The notes under the pieces were generated by a model that was given only the letters and a program-made list of their open reading frames with translations, ran no database searches and was not told the DNA's origin. From Telmatospirillum siberiense (lineage in GTDB: Bacteria > Pseudomonadota > Alphaproteobacteria > Rhodospirillales > Magnetospirillaceae): DNA of 39,539 nt. The stretch spans positions 1-39,539 of the forward strand of contig NZ_PIUM01000045.1 in assembly GCF_002845745.1 (NCBI RefSeq), written 5' to 3'. The first letter of the stretch is position 1, and every line of letters begins with the position of its first letter. A program made the translations under genes and the position numbers. Below, one piece after another: positions 7,161 through 14,351 of this stretch.

Positions 7161-8683
7161 TTCGCCTCTCCCGCCAAGGCGTTGACCGCCGCCGCCGCCA
7201 TGGCGCTGCCGCCGCGCCGGCCCGGCAGCGCGACGAAAGGAAGTCCGCTGGCGATCAGGGCGTCCTTCGATTCTGCGGCGCCGACGAATCCCACCGGGAA
7301 TCCCAGGATGAGGGCGGGGGGCGGGGCGCCTTCGGCGATCATGGCCAGCAATTCGAAAAGGGCGGTCGGCGCATTGCCGATGGCGACCACCGCGCCGTCC
7401 AGCCGGTCGGCCCACAGGCGCACCGCCGCCGCGCTGCGGGTGGTGCCGCATTTTTCGGCCAAGTCGAAGGCGCGGGGATCGTCGAGCAGGCAGATCACCG
7501 GATTGAGGGCGGGAAGCCGGCGGCGGATGATGCCGTGGGCCACCATCTGGGCATCGACCAGGATGGGTTTCCCTTCGGCCAGGGCGCGGCATCCGGCTTC
7601 GGCGGCGCCGGGGCGGAAGGACAGGGTGGCCGCCACGTCGGGCATGCCGCAGGCATGGACGACGCGGACCGCCAATTCCTCCATCGGTCCGGAAAAACGG
7701 CCGAGATCAGCTTCCCGGCGGATGATGGCGAAGGACTGGCGGTAGATTTCCGCGGGATCGCGGATGACGTCGCCGGGGCGACCGGCCTGCTCGCCGCCTA
7801 TGCCCAGAATCCAGCCCTCCTCCGTTTCGACGGTGGTCCGTTCCTCGGGCGTCAAGGCGGGATCGCCGGCGAACAGCGCGCCCAGTTTTCCCTCGTCATC
7901 GAGACGGGCGAAATGGCGGGTGAGCGCGCGGACCTGGCCGGCGTCCTTGACCGGCGCCGGGTCGGGTGCGATCAGCGAGGGATAGACTTCGGCTGCCAGG
8001 ATGGTGCCCGGCGCCGGTCGCTCCATCGGAACGAGGCCCGTTTCGAAGGGCCAGACACGGACATGGTCGCGCAGCCATGGGTGGTCGCGCAGTTCCCATA
8101 CCCTTGGGATACCGAGCAAAGTCTGCCCGCCGACGGCACCCGGCGCATAAAGTTTCCAGACCGGCTGGGCGCCCCGCGTCCGTCGTTCGGTCAGCCGGAA
8201 TTCCGGCAGGGATCCGGCTTCGTCGAAGCCGCCGGGTTTCTTTTGGCCGAGGGTCGGCCCGGCGGCGCCGGCCGGACAGCCCCAGAACGGGAAGGCCCGC
8301 CCTGAAACCTGCCCGTTCAGGCGGCCGGCCAGGGCGAATCGCTCGTTGCCGTTGTCGTCGCCATCCGCGACCAGGCGGGCCAGCCGGCGCCACAAGGTCC
8401 GCCAGTCGGCTTTCCCATCGTTCATCAGCGGGGCGAATCCCGCTGGAAAACCGAAATTGAAGTCGAAGCCGAGCAGGCAGGTCTTCCCGCGCGCCGCCAG
8501 ATCGGACAAGCGGTCGGCCAGCCAGCCGACGGCCATGCTGCGCGTCGGCGGGTTGACCGGGGCCTGATCGCCGGTGCCGCCGACCCCTCGTTCCCAAAGG
8601 CTGATCCAGATACTGTCAGCCCCCTGGCGCGGGGTGGCGGCGGCCGACCAGTCGACCATCACATAGGCGTCGAACAGCGCCAT
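7157..8683 (-). CDS. cobH: Precorrin-8X methylmutase (CobH/CbiC) with a large extra N-terminal domain
   Basis: Residues about 305-508 are CobH/CbiC, which moves the C-11 methyl to C-12 to give (cobalt-)hydrogenobyrinate. Seen are IRDPAEIYRQSFAIIRREAD, the VVHACGM motif with the expected catalytic histidine (His343), VDAQMVAHGI, AIGNAPTALFELL and GFPVGFVGAAESKDAL. Residues 1-300 are not part of any standard CobH. They begin AYVMVDWSAAATPRQGADSIW and include CLLGFDFNFGFPAGF (69-83) and ILAAEVYPSL (228-237). The early VDWS strand and the later D/F-rich strand suggest an RNase H-like fold related to DUF429-type proteins; this is a guess from pattern only. The start ATG is nine bases after the cbiX stop and has no strong ribosome site. 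The stop overlaps cobL (ATGA). Confidence 0.9.
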   Translation of the reverse strand: MALFDAYVMVDWSAAATPRQGADSIWISLWERGVGGTGDQAPVNPPTRSMAVGWLADRLSDLAARGKTCLLGFDFNFGFPAGFAPLMNDGKADWRTLWRRLARLVADGDDNGNERFALAGRLNGQVSGRAFPFWGCPAGAAGPTLGQKKPGGFDEAGSLPEFRLTERRTRGAQPVWKLYAPGAVGGQTLLGIPRVWELRDHPWLRDHVRVWPFETGLVPMERPAPGTILAAEVYPSLIAPDPAPVKDAGQVRALTRHFARLDDEGKLGALFAGDPALTPEERTTVETEEGWILGIGGEQAGRPGDVIRDPAEIYRQSFAIIRREADLGRFSGPMEELAVRVVHACGMPDVAATLSFRPGAAEAGCRALAEGKPILVDAQMVAHGIIRRRLPALNPVICLLDDPRAFDLAEKCGTTRSAAAVRLWADRLDGAVVAIGNAPTALFELLAMIAEGAPPPALILGFPVGFVGAAESKDALIASGLPFVALPGRRGGSAMAAAAVNALAGEAK

Positions 8684-8692
8684 GGCGGGCGA

Positions 8693-9697
8693 TCAGTGTT
8701 CGTGACCGTGGGTGTGGTGCGCATGCTCATGCGGATGGTCGTGTTCATGCTCGTGGCCGTGATCATGGCCGTGACCATGACCATGTTCGTGCGGTCCATG
8801 ATCGTGGGGGTGGTCTTCGGTGCCGATGCCGCGAACGTGATGGTGGTGGCCGGCCTGCACCGCGCCCACAGCATCCTCATAGCCGATCGCCTGTTCGCGA
8901 TATTTGCACAATTGGCAGTTCATCGCCGGCTGGCCGTCCAGCAACTCCTCCAGACGGTCGACGAAGGTGTCGATGACCAGCGGATGGTCGCGCAGGTAGG
9001 GGGCCTTCAGGAATTCGACGTCGGGAAAGCGCTTCGCCGCCTCGTCGGTCCACTGATAGATGCGCTTGACCAGGATGCCGGTGAACAGGAAATAGGGAAA
9101 GACCACGACGCGGGCGAAGCCCAGCTTCTGGACGCGGTCCAGGGCGGCGTCGACCAGGGGCGTCGCCACGCCGGAAAAAGCATATTCGGCCCAGCCGAAT
9201 CCCATGCCTTCCCACAGCATGCGGGTGACTTTGGCGATATTGGAATTGGCGTCGGGATCGTTGGTCCCGCGTCCGACCACCAGCAGCAGGGTATCGGCCC
9301 GGCTGACGGCCTGCCCCGAGGTGCGTTCGGCTTCCTCGATGCGTTCGGCGGCGGCTTTCAGCAGTTTCAGCTCGATCGCCAGTTCCCGGCCGTATTTGAC
9401 CTCGAGATCGGGATTTTCCGCGGCGAAATTATTGATCTCGGAAGGGAGGTCGTTCTTCACATGACCGGCGGCGAACAACATGCCGGGCAGGGCCAGGATG
9501 CGCCTGGCGCCCCGGCTCTTCAGGGCATCGAGACCGTCGCGGATTACCGGCCGGGCGAATTCCAGAAAGCCGCTTTCCAGGTCGAAGGCGGGCAGGCGTT
9601 TGCGCAGGTGCTGGGAGAGAAGGTTGAATTCCTCGATGGCTTGCCGGTCGCGGCTGCCGTGGCCGCAAATCATTACGGCTGTCTTTTCGTCTGTCAT
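8693..9697 (-). CDS. cbiX: Sirohydrochlorin cobaltochelatase, long form, with histidine-rich tail (CbiX)
   Basis: CbiX inserts cobalt into sirohydrochlorin, the entry to the early-cobalt pathway. The 334-residue protein has two CbiX-like halves. The first has AVMICGHGSRD (His13) and LPGMLFAAGHVKND (His79), candidate metal-binding active-site histidines. The second has LLLVVGRGTNDPDAN and VVVFPYFLFTGILVKRI. After the chelatase domain comes MNCQLC (259-264), the MXCXXC motif that in long CbiX proteins holds a 4Fe-4S cluster. Then comes a tail (284-334) with 24 histidines in 51 residues alternating with D, E, G and P. The tail probably binds or buffers cobalt or nickel. The ATG at 9697 has CGGAGG about 12 bases upstream. 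It is the first cobalamin gene of the leftward operon. Confidence 0.93.
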   Translation of the reverse strand: MTDEKTAVMICGHGSRDRQAIEEFNLLSQHLRKRLPAFDLESGFLEFARPVIRDGLDALKSRGARRILALPGMLFAAGHVKNDLPSEINNFAAENPDLEVKYGRELAIELKLLKAAAERIEEAERTSGQAVSRADTLLLVVGRGTNDPDANSNIAKVTRMLWEGMGFGWAEYAFSGVATPLVDAALDRVQKLGFARVVVFPYFLFTGILVKRIYQWTDEAAKRFPDVEFLKAPYLRDHPLVIDTFVDRLEELLDGQPAMNCQLCKYREQAIGYEDAVGAVQAGHHHHVRGIGTEDHPHDHGPHEHGHGHGHDHGHEHEHDHPHEHAHHTHGHEH

Positions 9698-9769
9698 GCC
9701 TGGTCCGTGCCTCCGGGCGGATTGTTATCCATGGGTCGCCTGGTCCTTGCCTTCGGGCGACCCCACGCA
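9698..9769 (-). repeat. 40-bp-spaced direct repeat and hairpin between lysR and cbiX
   Basis: A 23-base unit beginning GCCTGGTCC occurs at 9698-9720 and again at 9738-9760 with three substitutions, giving a 40-base period. The second copy also takes part in an inverted repeat, GGGTCGCC (9733-9740) against GGCGACCC (9756-9763). The inverted repeat could be a weak terminator or attenuator after lysR, but no T run follows on the minus strand. The ribosome binding site of cbiX lies inside the first copy. Confidence 0.5.
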
Positions 9770-9813
9770 CTATAGGGCTACCCGAAGATTTTGTCTGGCG
9801 ATATTTTCCCCGC

Positions 9814-10695
9814 TCAGGCGGTTCGCTGGGTCGCCCCGACGCCTTCGGCGACCAGGCTTTGCGCCAGCAATTCCGTGAGCCGCCGCTCCGCGAGCGAGGC
9901 GGGCTGGGCCCGGCAGACCAGGGACATCCACATCTCGGGAAGGGGAGGCAGGCCATCCTCCCGTCCGACGAGGCGCATCCCCGGCGTTACCATGTCGAGG
10001 GGGGCCACGGAAACTCCGATGCCGGCCAGAACGGCGCTTTTGGTCGAATCCCAATTCGTCGCCGTGCAGACGATTTCCCAGGTGGCGTCGTTCTTGGCCA
10101 AGGCGGACAAGGCCATGCGGCGGTAGAGATTGCCTTCCGATGGCAAGACCAGGCGGACGGCGCCGCGGGACGGGGGCATCTGTTCGCCGGCGACCCAGGC
10201 CACCGGAACCCGTCGGCCGGTCCTGCTTCCTTCCGGTTCGGCGAGAGAGGCGTTCACGATCAGGTCGAGCCGTCCATCCTGGAGGCATGTGTCGAGTTCG
10301 CGGCTCATCTTCACATCGATGGTCAGCGACGCCGAGGGGCAGTCGGCGGCGAAATCCCGCAGGATTTTTTCGAGCCCGAGGGCGGTGTATTCCTCGGGCA
10401 GTCCGACGCGGACAACTTCGGCGAATTCGACCGAGCGCACCCGTCGCATCAGTTCATCGTGGAGGGTCAGGATGCGTTTCGCATACCCGAGGACCAGATG
10501 TCCCTCGCGGGTCAGGGAAGCGCCATCCGTTCCGCGTCGGATCAACGGTAATCCGATGATGTCCTCAAGCCGTTTGAGGCGAAGACTGATGGCTGGCTGG
10601 GTGCGAAAAAGCTGATGGCTGGCCGCCGTAAAGCTTCCGGTCACTGCAATAGTGAAGAACGTTCTAAGCAATGAGAGATCAAGATCTCGGTGCAT
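9814..10695 (-). CDS. LysR-family transcriptional regulator
   Basis: The 293-residue product has an N-terminal winged helix-turn-helix (LSLLRTFFTIAVTGSFTAASHQLFRTQPAISLRLKRLEDIIG, residues 8-50 in two runs) followed by RRGTDGASLTREGHLVLGYA. The effector domain starts near residue 95 (VRVGLPEEYTALGLEKILRDF) and includes STKSAVLAGIGVSVAPLDMV. It has no clear signature that names the ligand. The gene lies upstream of cbiX on the same strand with a 118-base gap, so it could either be the first gene of the cobalamin operon or end before it. An AT-rich stretch at 10696-10860 probably carries its promoter and autoregulatory site. Confidence 0.9.
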   Translation of the reverse strand: MHRDLDLSLLRTFFTIAVTGSFTAASHQLFRTQPAISLRLKRLEDIIGLPLIRRGTDGASLTREGHLVLGYAKRILTLHDELMRRVRSVEFAEVVRVGLPEEYTALGLEKILRDFAADCPSASLTIDVKMSRELDTCLQDGRLDLIVNASLAEPEGSRTGRRVPVAWVAGEQMPPSRGAVRLVLPSEGNLYRRMALSALAKNDATWEIVCTATNWDSTKSAVLAGIGVSVAPLDMVTPGMRLVGREDGLPPLPEMWMSLVCRAQPASLAERRLTELLAQSLVAEGVGATQRTA

Positions 10696-11197
10696 GCCCT
10701 ATATCCCGTACAATGACGATTGTAATTTGTTCTATTTATTACTTAAATATATGCAATTTTGTCATTGAGTTCGATTGGACATGTCCATCTTATATCATTT
10801 TTATTATTGAAATATCTCCTATGCTTATCATAACATGATCGTTTCGATACGCCTGCTTTTCACGCGAGCGTTCTTTATCATGTCGAAGCGGGTTTCCTCC
10901 GCCGCCATCGGCGGCTGGCCGGTACGGAGTTTCCCCTTGAATGTGCGTATGAAAATCCGACTTGGAACGGGCAGCCCCTGACGCGGCTTGCCTGTATGAG
11001 GCCCTTCAAGACAGTAGAGCGCGATATCGATCGGCTTGGCCGCCGCCTCAAGGGCGGCTGAGGCCTGCGAAAAAATCGGATCAACGGTTCGCCGGTATCA
11101 CCGTCGTGCCCGGGGAATGTCGGCGGGCATCGTGGCGTCGCCGACAGCCATCATTTCGGAAGACTAAGGAGGGGGGAGAGGGCCGTTCAGGCTCGCT
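10696..11197. other. Intergenic region between lysR and the kinase gene
   Basis: This 502-base gap has two parts. Positions 10696-10860 are distinctly AT-rich for this window and probably hold the lysR promoter. Positions 10860-11197 return to high GC and include an open frame without a start codon (10834-11061, listed separately). No tRNA, IS end or clear terminator was recognised. Confidence 0.6.
10834..11061 (+). pseudogene. Possible gene remnant, 75 open codons without a start
   Basis: A stop-free plus-strand frame runs from just after a TAA at 10831 to a TGA at 11059. It reads like coding sequence in its second half (TEFPLECAYENPTWNGQP and MRPFKTVERDIDRLGRRLKG), with GC-rich third positions. 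There is no ATG, GTG or TTG at the head, and I recognise no family. It may be the tail of a decayed gene whose 5' part was lost where the AT-rich DNA begins, or chance. Confidence 0.25.
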
Positions 11198-13159
11198 TTA
11201 AACCGGCGGCACGGCCTGTTGTTGCGACATTCCGAGCAGAGCCCGCCGCAACTCGTCGGCGGCGACAGGTTTGTGCAGAATGCGCAGACCGCTGCCGTGA
11301 ACTTCCCGGACTCTTTCGGGTGCCGTATCGCCGGTGATGATGACGCTGGGAAGATGACGACCGGCCGCTTCGTTGATTTTCAAGACCGTGTCGATGCCGG
11401 TGAGGCCGGCGCTGAGCCGGTAGTCGGATATCACGATGTCGGGCAGGCTGTGCTTCTCGATGATGGAAAGCGCCTCCTCGCCGGTACGTGCCGTCATGGT
11501 CTGATATCCCCAACTGCGCAGCATGATGTCGAGGCTGTCGCGCAGCAGACCGTCGTCTTCGACCACCAGAACCATATGCCCGTTCCGCTTTTCGGTATCA
11601 CCGGCCGTCAAATGGCCGTTGCCCTGATGCTGATTGACCAGGGGCAGCGTGACCGAGAAGCAGGAGCCTTGGCCTAGCGCCGATCGCACGAAGACGGTTC
11701 CGCCGAGCAGACGCATGACCTTCTTGACGATGGATAGTCCCAGGCCCAAGCCTTGCGACCTGTCGCGGGCGGCATTGGCCACCTGGTGGAACTCTTCGAA
11801 GATTTCCTCCAGATGGTTGGGGGCGATGCCGATACCGGTGTCGATGACATCGATCCGCATCATCTTACTTTGTCGCCGGCATCCGATGAGGATGCGGCCC
11901 GTCGGACAGTAGCGCAGGGCGTTTTCCAGGAGATTACGCAGCACACGTTCGACGAGGACCGGATCGGTACGGACGTAAGCCGACGTCGGCACGACCCTGA
12001 AATCCAGCGAGCGATGTTCGGCGCGCAGCCGATATTCGTCGGCCAAGCGGCCGACGAGGGTATTCAGGCAGACCGTTTGCAGGGCGGGAACGATCACGCC
12101 GGCGTCCAACCGGGATATATCGAGCATGCTGTCGAACAGGAGGCGAAGCGCGTCCACCGCTTTCTCCATCTGGTCGACCACTTTTTGGGACGGGGCATCG
12201 GTCAGCCGGCTTTTCATGACCTCGATAAGCAGCAGTAGCGATTGCACCGGTTGGCGCAAGTCGTGGCTGGCCGCGGCGAGGAATTTCGATTTGGAAAGGC
12301 TCGCGCGTTCCGCTTCTGCTTTGGCGATGAAGGCCTCTTCCCGGGCGCGCGCCAGTTCTTCGCGTTGGCGCACCACGGAGGTGATCTCGATGGAGGCGCC
12401 GGTCAGTCCGATGATCTCTTGCTGGTCGTTGAAGATCGGTCGGGCCGAGGAGACGAAATGCCGTTCCTCCGTTTCCTGGCGGGGGCGCAGGGCGAGTTCC
12501 GTCCGCTGAGCCTGGCCGCTCGCCAGGACGGAACGGAAAAAGGTCATTAGGCGGCGCGCCGAGTCCGGCTCGAACAGATGTTCAGGCGTCTCGCCGACGA
12601 CATTGTAGTCCTTCATGCCGATTTGATTGTTGTAGACCCATGAATAGCGCAGTTCGCGATCAAGCTTGAAGACGACGATCTGGTTGACCGACAGGGCGGT
12701 TTCAAAACGTTCCTCGATGAGGTTGCGCCTTGCCGATTCCTCTCTGAGCGCATGTTCCATGCTTCGCAGCAGCGCGATATCGTCGAAAAACAGGACGAGA
12801 CCGTTGCCGTCGCAGCGGACGCGAAGGGAGACGGGGCCCGATTCGAGACCGAGATCCTGTTCGAACTGGCTGGCGTCTCGCGCCTTCAAAATCTGCCGAA
12901 GCTTCATTTCGAGGGGGGTGGCGGCGGCGACGCCGAAAAGATCCCTCGGTGTGCGGCCCAGAATGCGCGAAGCCGGGGCTCCGAGAATTTTTTCGGCTGC
13001 GCGGTTGACCAGGACGAAGTGCAGGTCCTCGTCCATTTCGGCATAGCCCTCCCGCATCTCGGACAGCACGATGTCCAGGCGGTCGCGTTCGATTTCCCGA
13101 AGCCGCGATGGCTTGATCAGCACCCTCACCAATGAAAACGGGAGGTTCTTGGTTATCAC
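11198..13159 (-). CDS. Soluble PAS-PAS hybrid histidine kinase with C-terminal receiver
   Basis: The 653-residue protein has no membrane segment. Residues about 25-135 form a first PAS-like domain (YAEMDEDLHFVLVNRAAEKILG). Residues 150-262 form a second PAS-PAC domain (VVFKLDRELRYSWVYNN to LTGASIEIT). A coiled-coil linker (264-292) leads to a HisKA domain with phospho-acceptor His299 in FLAAASHDLRQPVQSLLLL. The ATPase domain shows an N box (RNLLENALRY, 408-417), DTGIGIAP (440-447) and GLGLGLSI (470-477). A receiver follows (529-645), with acidic VVEDD at 532-536 and phospho-acceptor Asp579 in VISDYRL. There is no DNA-binding output domain, so phosphate must go to a separate partner. It is divergent from the AfsA-like gene, sharing a 301-base intergenic region. 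Confidence 0.9.
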   Translation of the reverse strand: MITKNLPFSLVRVLIKPSRLREIERDRLDIVLSEMREGYAEMDEDLHFVLVNRAAEKILGAPASRILGRTPRDLFGVAAATPLEMKLRQILKARDASQFEQDLGLESGPVSLRVRCDGNGLVLFFDDIALLRSMEHALREESARRNLIEERFETALSVNQIVVFKLDRELRYSWVYNNQIGMKDYNVVGETPEHLFEPDSARRLMTFFRSVLASGQAQRTELALRPRQETEERHFVSSARPIFNDQQEIIGLTGASIEITSVVRQREELARAREEAFIAKAEAERASLSKSKFLAAASHDLRQPVQSLLLLIEVMKSRLTDAPSQKVVDQMEKAVDALRLLFDSMLDISRLDAGVIVPALQTVCLNTLVGRLADEYRLRAEHRSLDFRVVPTSAYVRTDPVLVERVLRNLLENALRYCPTGRILIGCRRQSKMMRIDVIDTGIGIAPNHLEEIFEEFHQVANAARDRSQGLGLGLSIVKKVMRLLGGTVFVRSALGQGSCFSVTLPLVNQHQGNGHLTAGDTEKRNGHMVLVVEDDGLLRDSLDIMLRSWGYQTMTARTGEEALSIIEKHSLPDIVISDYRLSAGLTGIDTVLKINEAAGRHLPSVIITGDTAPERVREVHGSGLRILHKPVAADELRRALLGMSQQQAVPPV

Positions 13160-13460
13160 GATCGCTTAAGTCCTTAGGGGGGCGGTGCCGACAAATGTAG
13201 CGGGTTTGTGATGGGAGTGAGACTCAATTATAGGTGGCTGTGCGCAGGTCATAAGCCCTTTGATGATCGGCCTGGAACCTAAGGTTGGTGCGGGCTTCAC
13301 CAGTTTGGCCACAACGGTTAGTTATTCCGGTCCGAACCATGGAGGGGTGGAAACGGCGTTCTCGTGGTTCTTATAGGGTGCATAAAAACTATTAATTTCC
13401 GAACTAGCGATCATTGCACGAGGATCGCTTGCAAATAGCAACTTATAGGAGCTGTTTGCC
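13160..13460. promoter_or_regulatory. Divergent promoter region between kinase and AfsA-like gene
   Basis: The 301 bases hold no gene. They must carry the promoters of both divergent units. The right half (13370-13460) is AT-richer and contains an inverted repeat (13406-13429) and a good ribosome site AGGAG eight bases before the ATG at 13461. No -35/-10 pair is convincing enough to call. Confidence 0.55.
13406..13429. promoter_or_regulatory. Inverted repeat, candidate operator
   Basis: Perfect 7-bp arms AGCGATC (13406-13412) and GATCGCT (13423-13429) are separated by 10 bases. The dyad is centred 43 bases upstream of the AfsA-like start codon, where a regulator would block or contact polymerase. 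The protein that binds is unknown. Confidence 0.4.
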
Positions 13461-14345
13461 ATGGGTAATCACGCAGTTGCTGAAAGTGAATTCGTCACAC
13501 CTCTATCGGAGATTTCAGGTGCTCCTTTACGGGAGTCCGCTGCTCCTGTGGCGAAACGTCGCCCAATTCTGGTGGTTGGGGATAAATTCCGCGAATTTTC
13601 TTCAGAAAAGGCCGTTCTGACGCTTTCGCAACTGCAGGGATTACTGGATATCCCGGCGGGCTTGGCTTTGTGCGAACCCTTGTTTCTGATACCGGGGCAG
13701 GGGTTGGGCGAAAAGGATATCGAGTCGGTTCTGGCCCGCGCCCAGACTTCGGCCCATCGGGATCAGTTCGATTTCAGCCTGTGGCACAGCCTGCCGAAAC
13801 GGGCGGAGCGGGCTCTTTCGCATAAGCACCGGGCCAAGAACACGCTGATCTCCGCGCCACGACGGATTGATGCGTCGCTTTTCGAGCTCGATTTCCTGGT
13901 CGATGAGGATTGCGAGCTTATGGACGATCACCAGACGGGCCAGCATCTTCAGGGCATGCTGGTGGTCGAGGCGGCGCGCCAATCGTTTCTGGCCGTGACC
14001 GAGGCTTTCCTCCTGCCCCGGGACGGATCGAAATCTTACTTCGTCTTCAATTCCCTGGCCGCCGAATACAAGCGCTTCATGTTTCCGGTTCCCGCCCTCA
14101 TGCGTTATCGCGTCCGCGAGCGCGACGACAGTGGCCATAATCCCCGTTTCGTCGTCGATATCCATTTCGAGCAGGCCGGCCAGGAAGCGGCCAAGGTCAC
14201 TTGCGGGTTCACCGTCATGCCGGACTGGCGTATCCGCAAAATCGAACAAACCTTGGCGCAACAGGCGGTCGAGCGGCATTTTGCCGATCTCGGGACCTCC
14301 ATCGCGGCGATCCGGCCTCCGGCCGCCGCGTTGATCCTCGGGTGA
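13461..14345 (+). CDS. AfsA-like hotdog-fold protein (A-factor biosynthesis domain)
   Basis: I assign this 294-residue protein to the AfsA family (A-factor biosynthesis hotdog domain) from its central pattern. It has SHKHRAKNTLIS (120-131) corresponding to the family HK...V/L motif, then FELDFLVDED. This is followed by DDHQTGQHLQGMLVVEAARQ (155-174), which matches the characteristic H...Q/P-G-M...EA-RQ helix with candidate catalytic Glu170 and Arg173. One hotdog domain is clear (about 115-260); a divergent first repeat may occupy 35-110. AfsA of Streptomyces, about 300 residues, joins a beta-ketoacyl chain to dihydroxyacetone phosphate to start gamma-butyrolactone synthesis. The ATG at 13461 has AGGAG eight bases upstream. 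A HAD phosphatase gene follows after 6 bases. Substrate and product are inferred only from the family. Confidence 0.65.
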   Translation: MGNHAVAESEFVTPLSEISGAPLRESAAPVAKRRPILVVGDKFREFSSEKAVLTLSQLQGLLDIPAGLALCEPLFLIPGQGLGEKDIESVLARAQTSAHRDQFDFSLWHSLPKRAERALSHKHRAKNTLISAPRRIDASLFELDFLVDEDCELMDDHQTGQHLQGMLVVEAARQSFLAVTEAFLLPRDGSKSYFVFNSLAAEYKRFMFPVPALMRYRVRERDDSGHNPRFVVDIHFEQAGQEAAKVTCGFTVMPDWRIRKIEQTLAQQAVERHFADLGTSIAAIRPPAAALILG

Positions 14346-14351
14346 GCGGCG

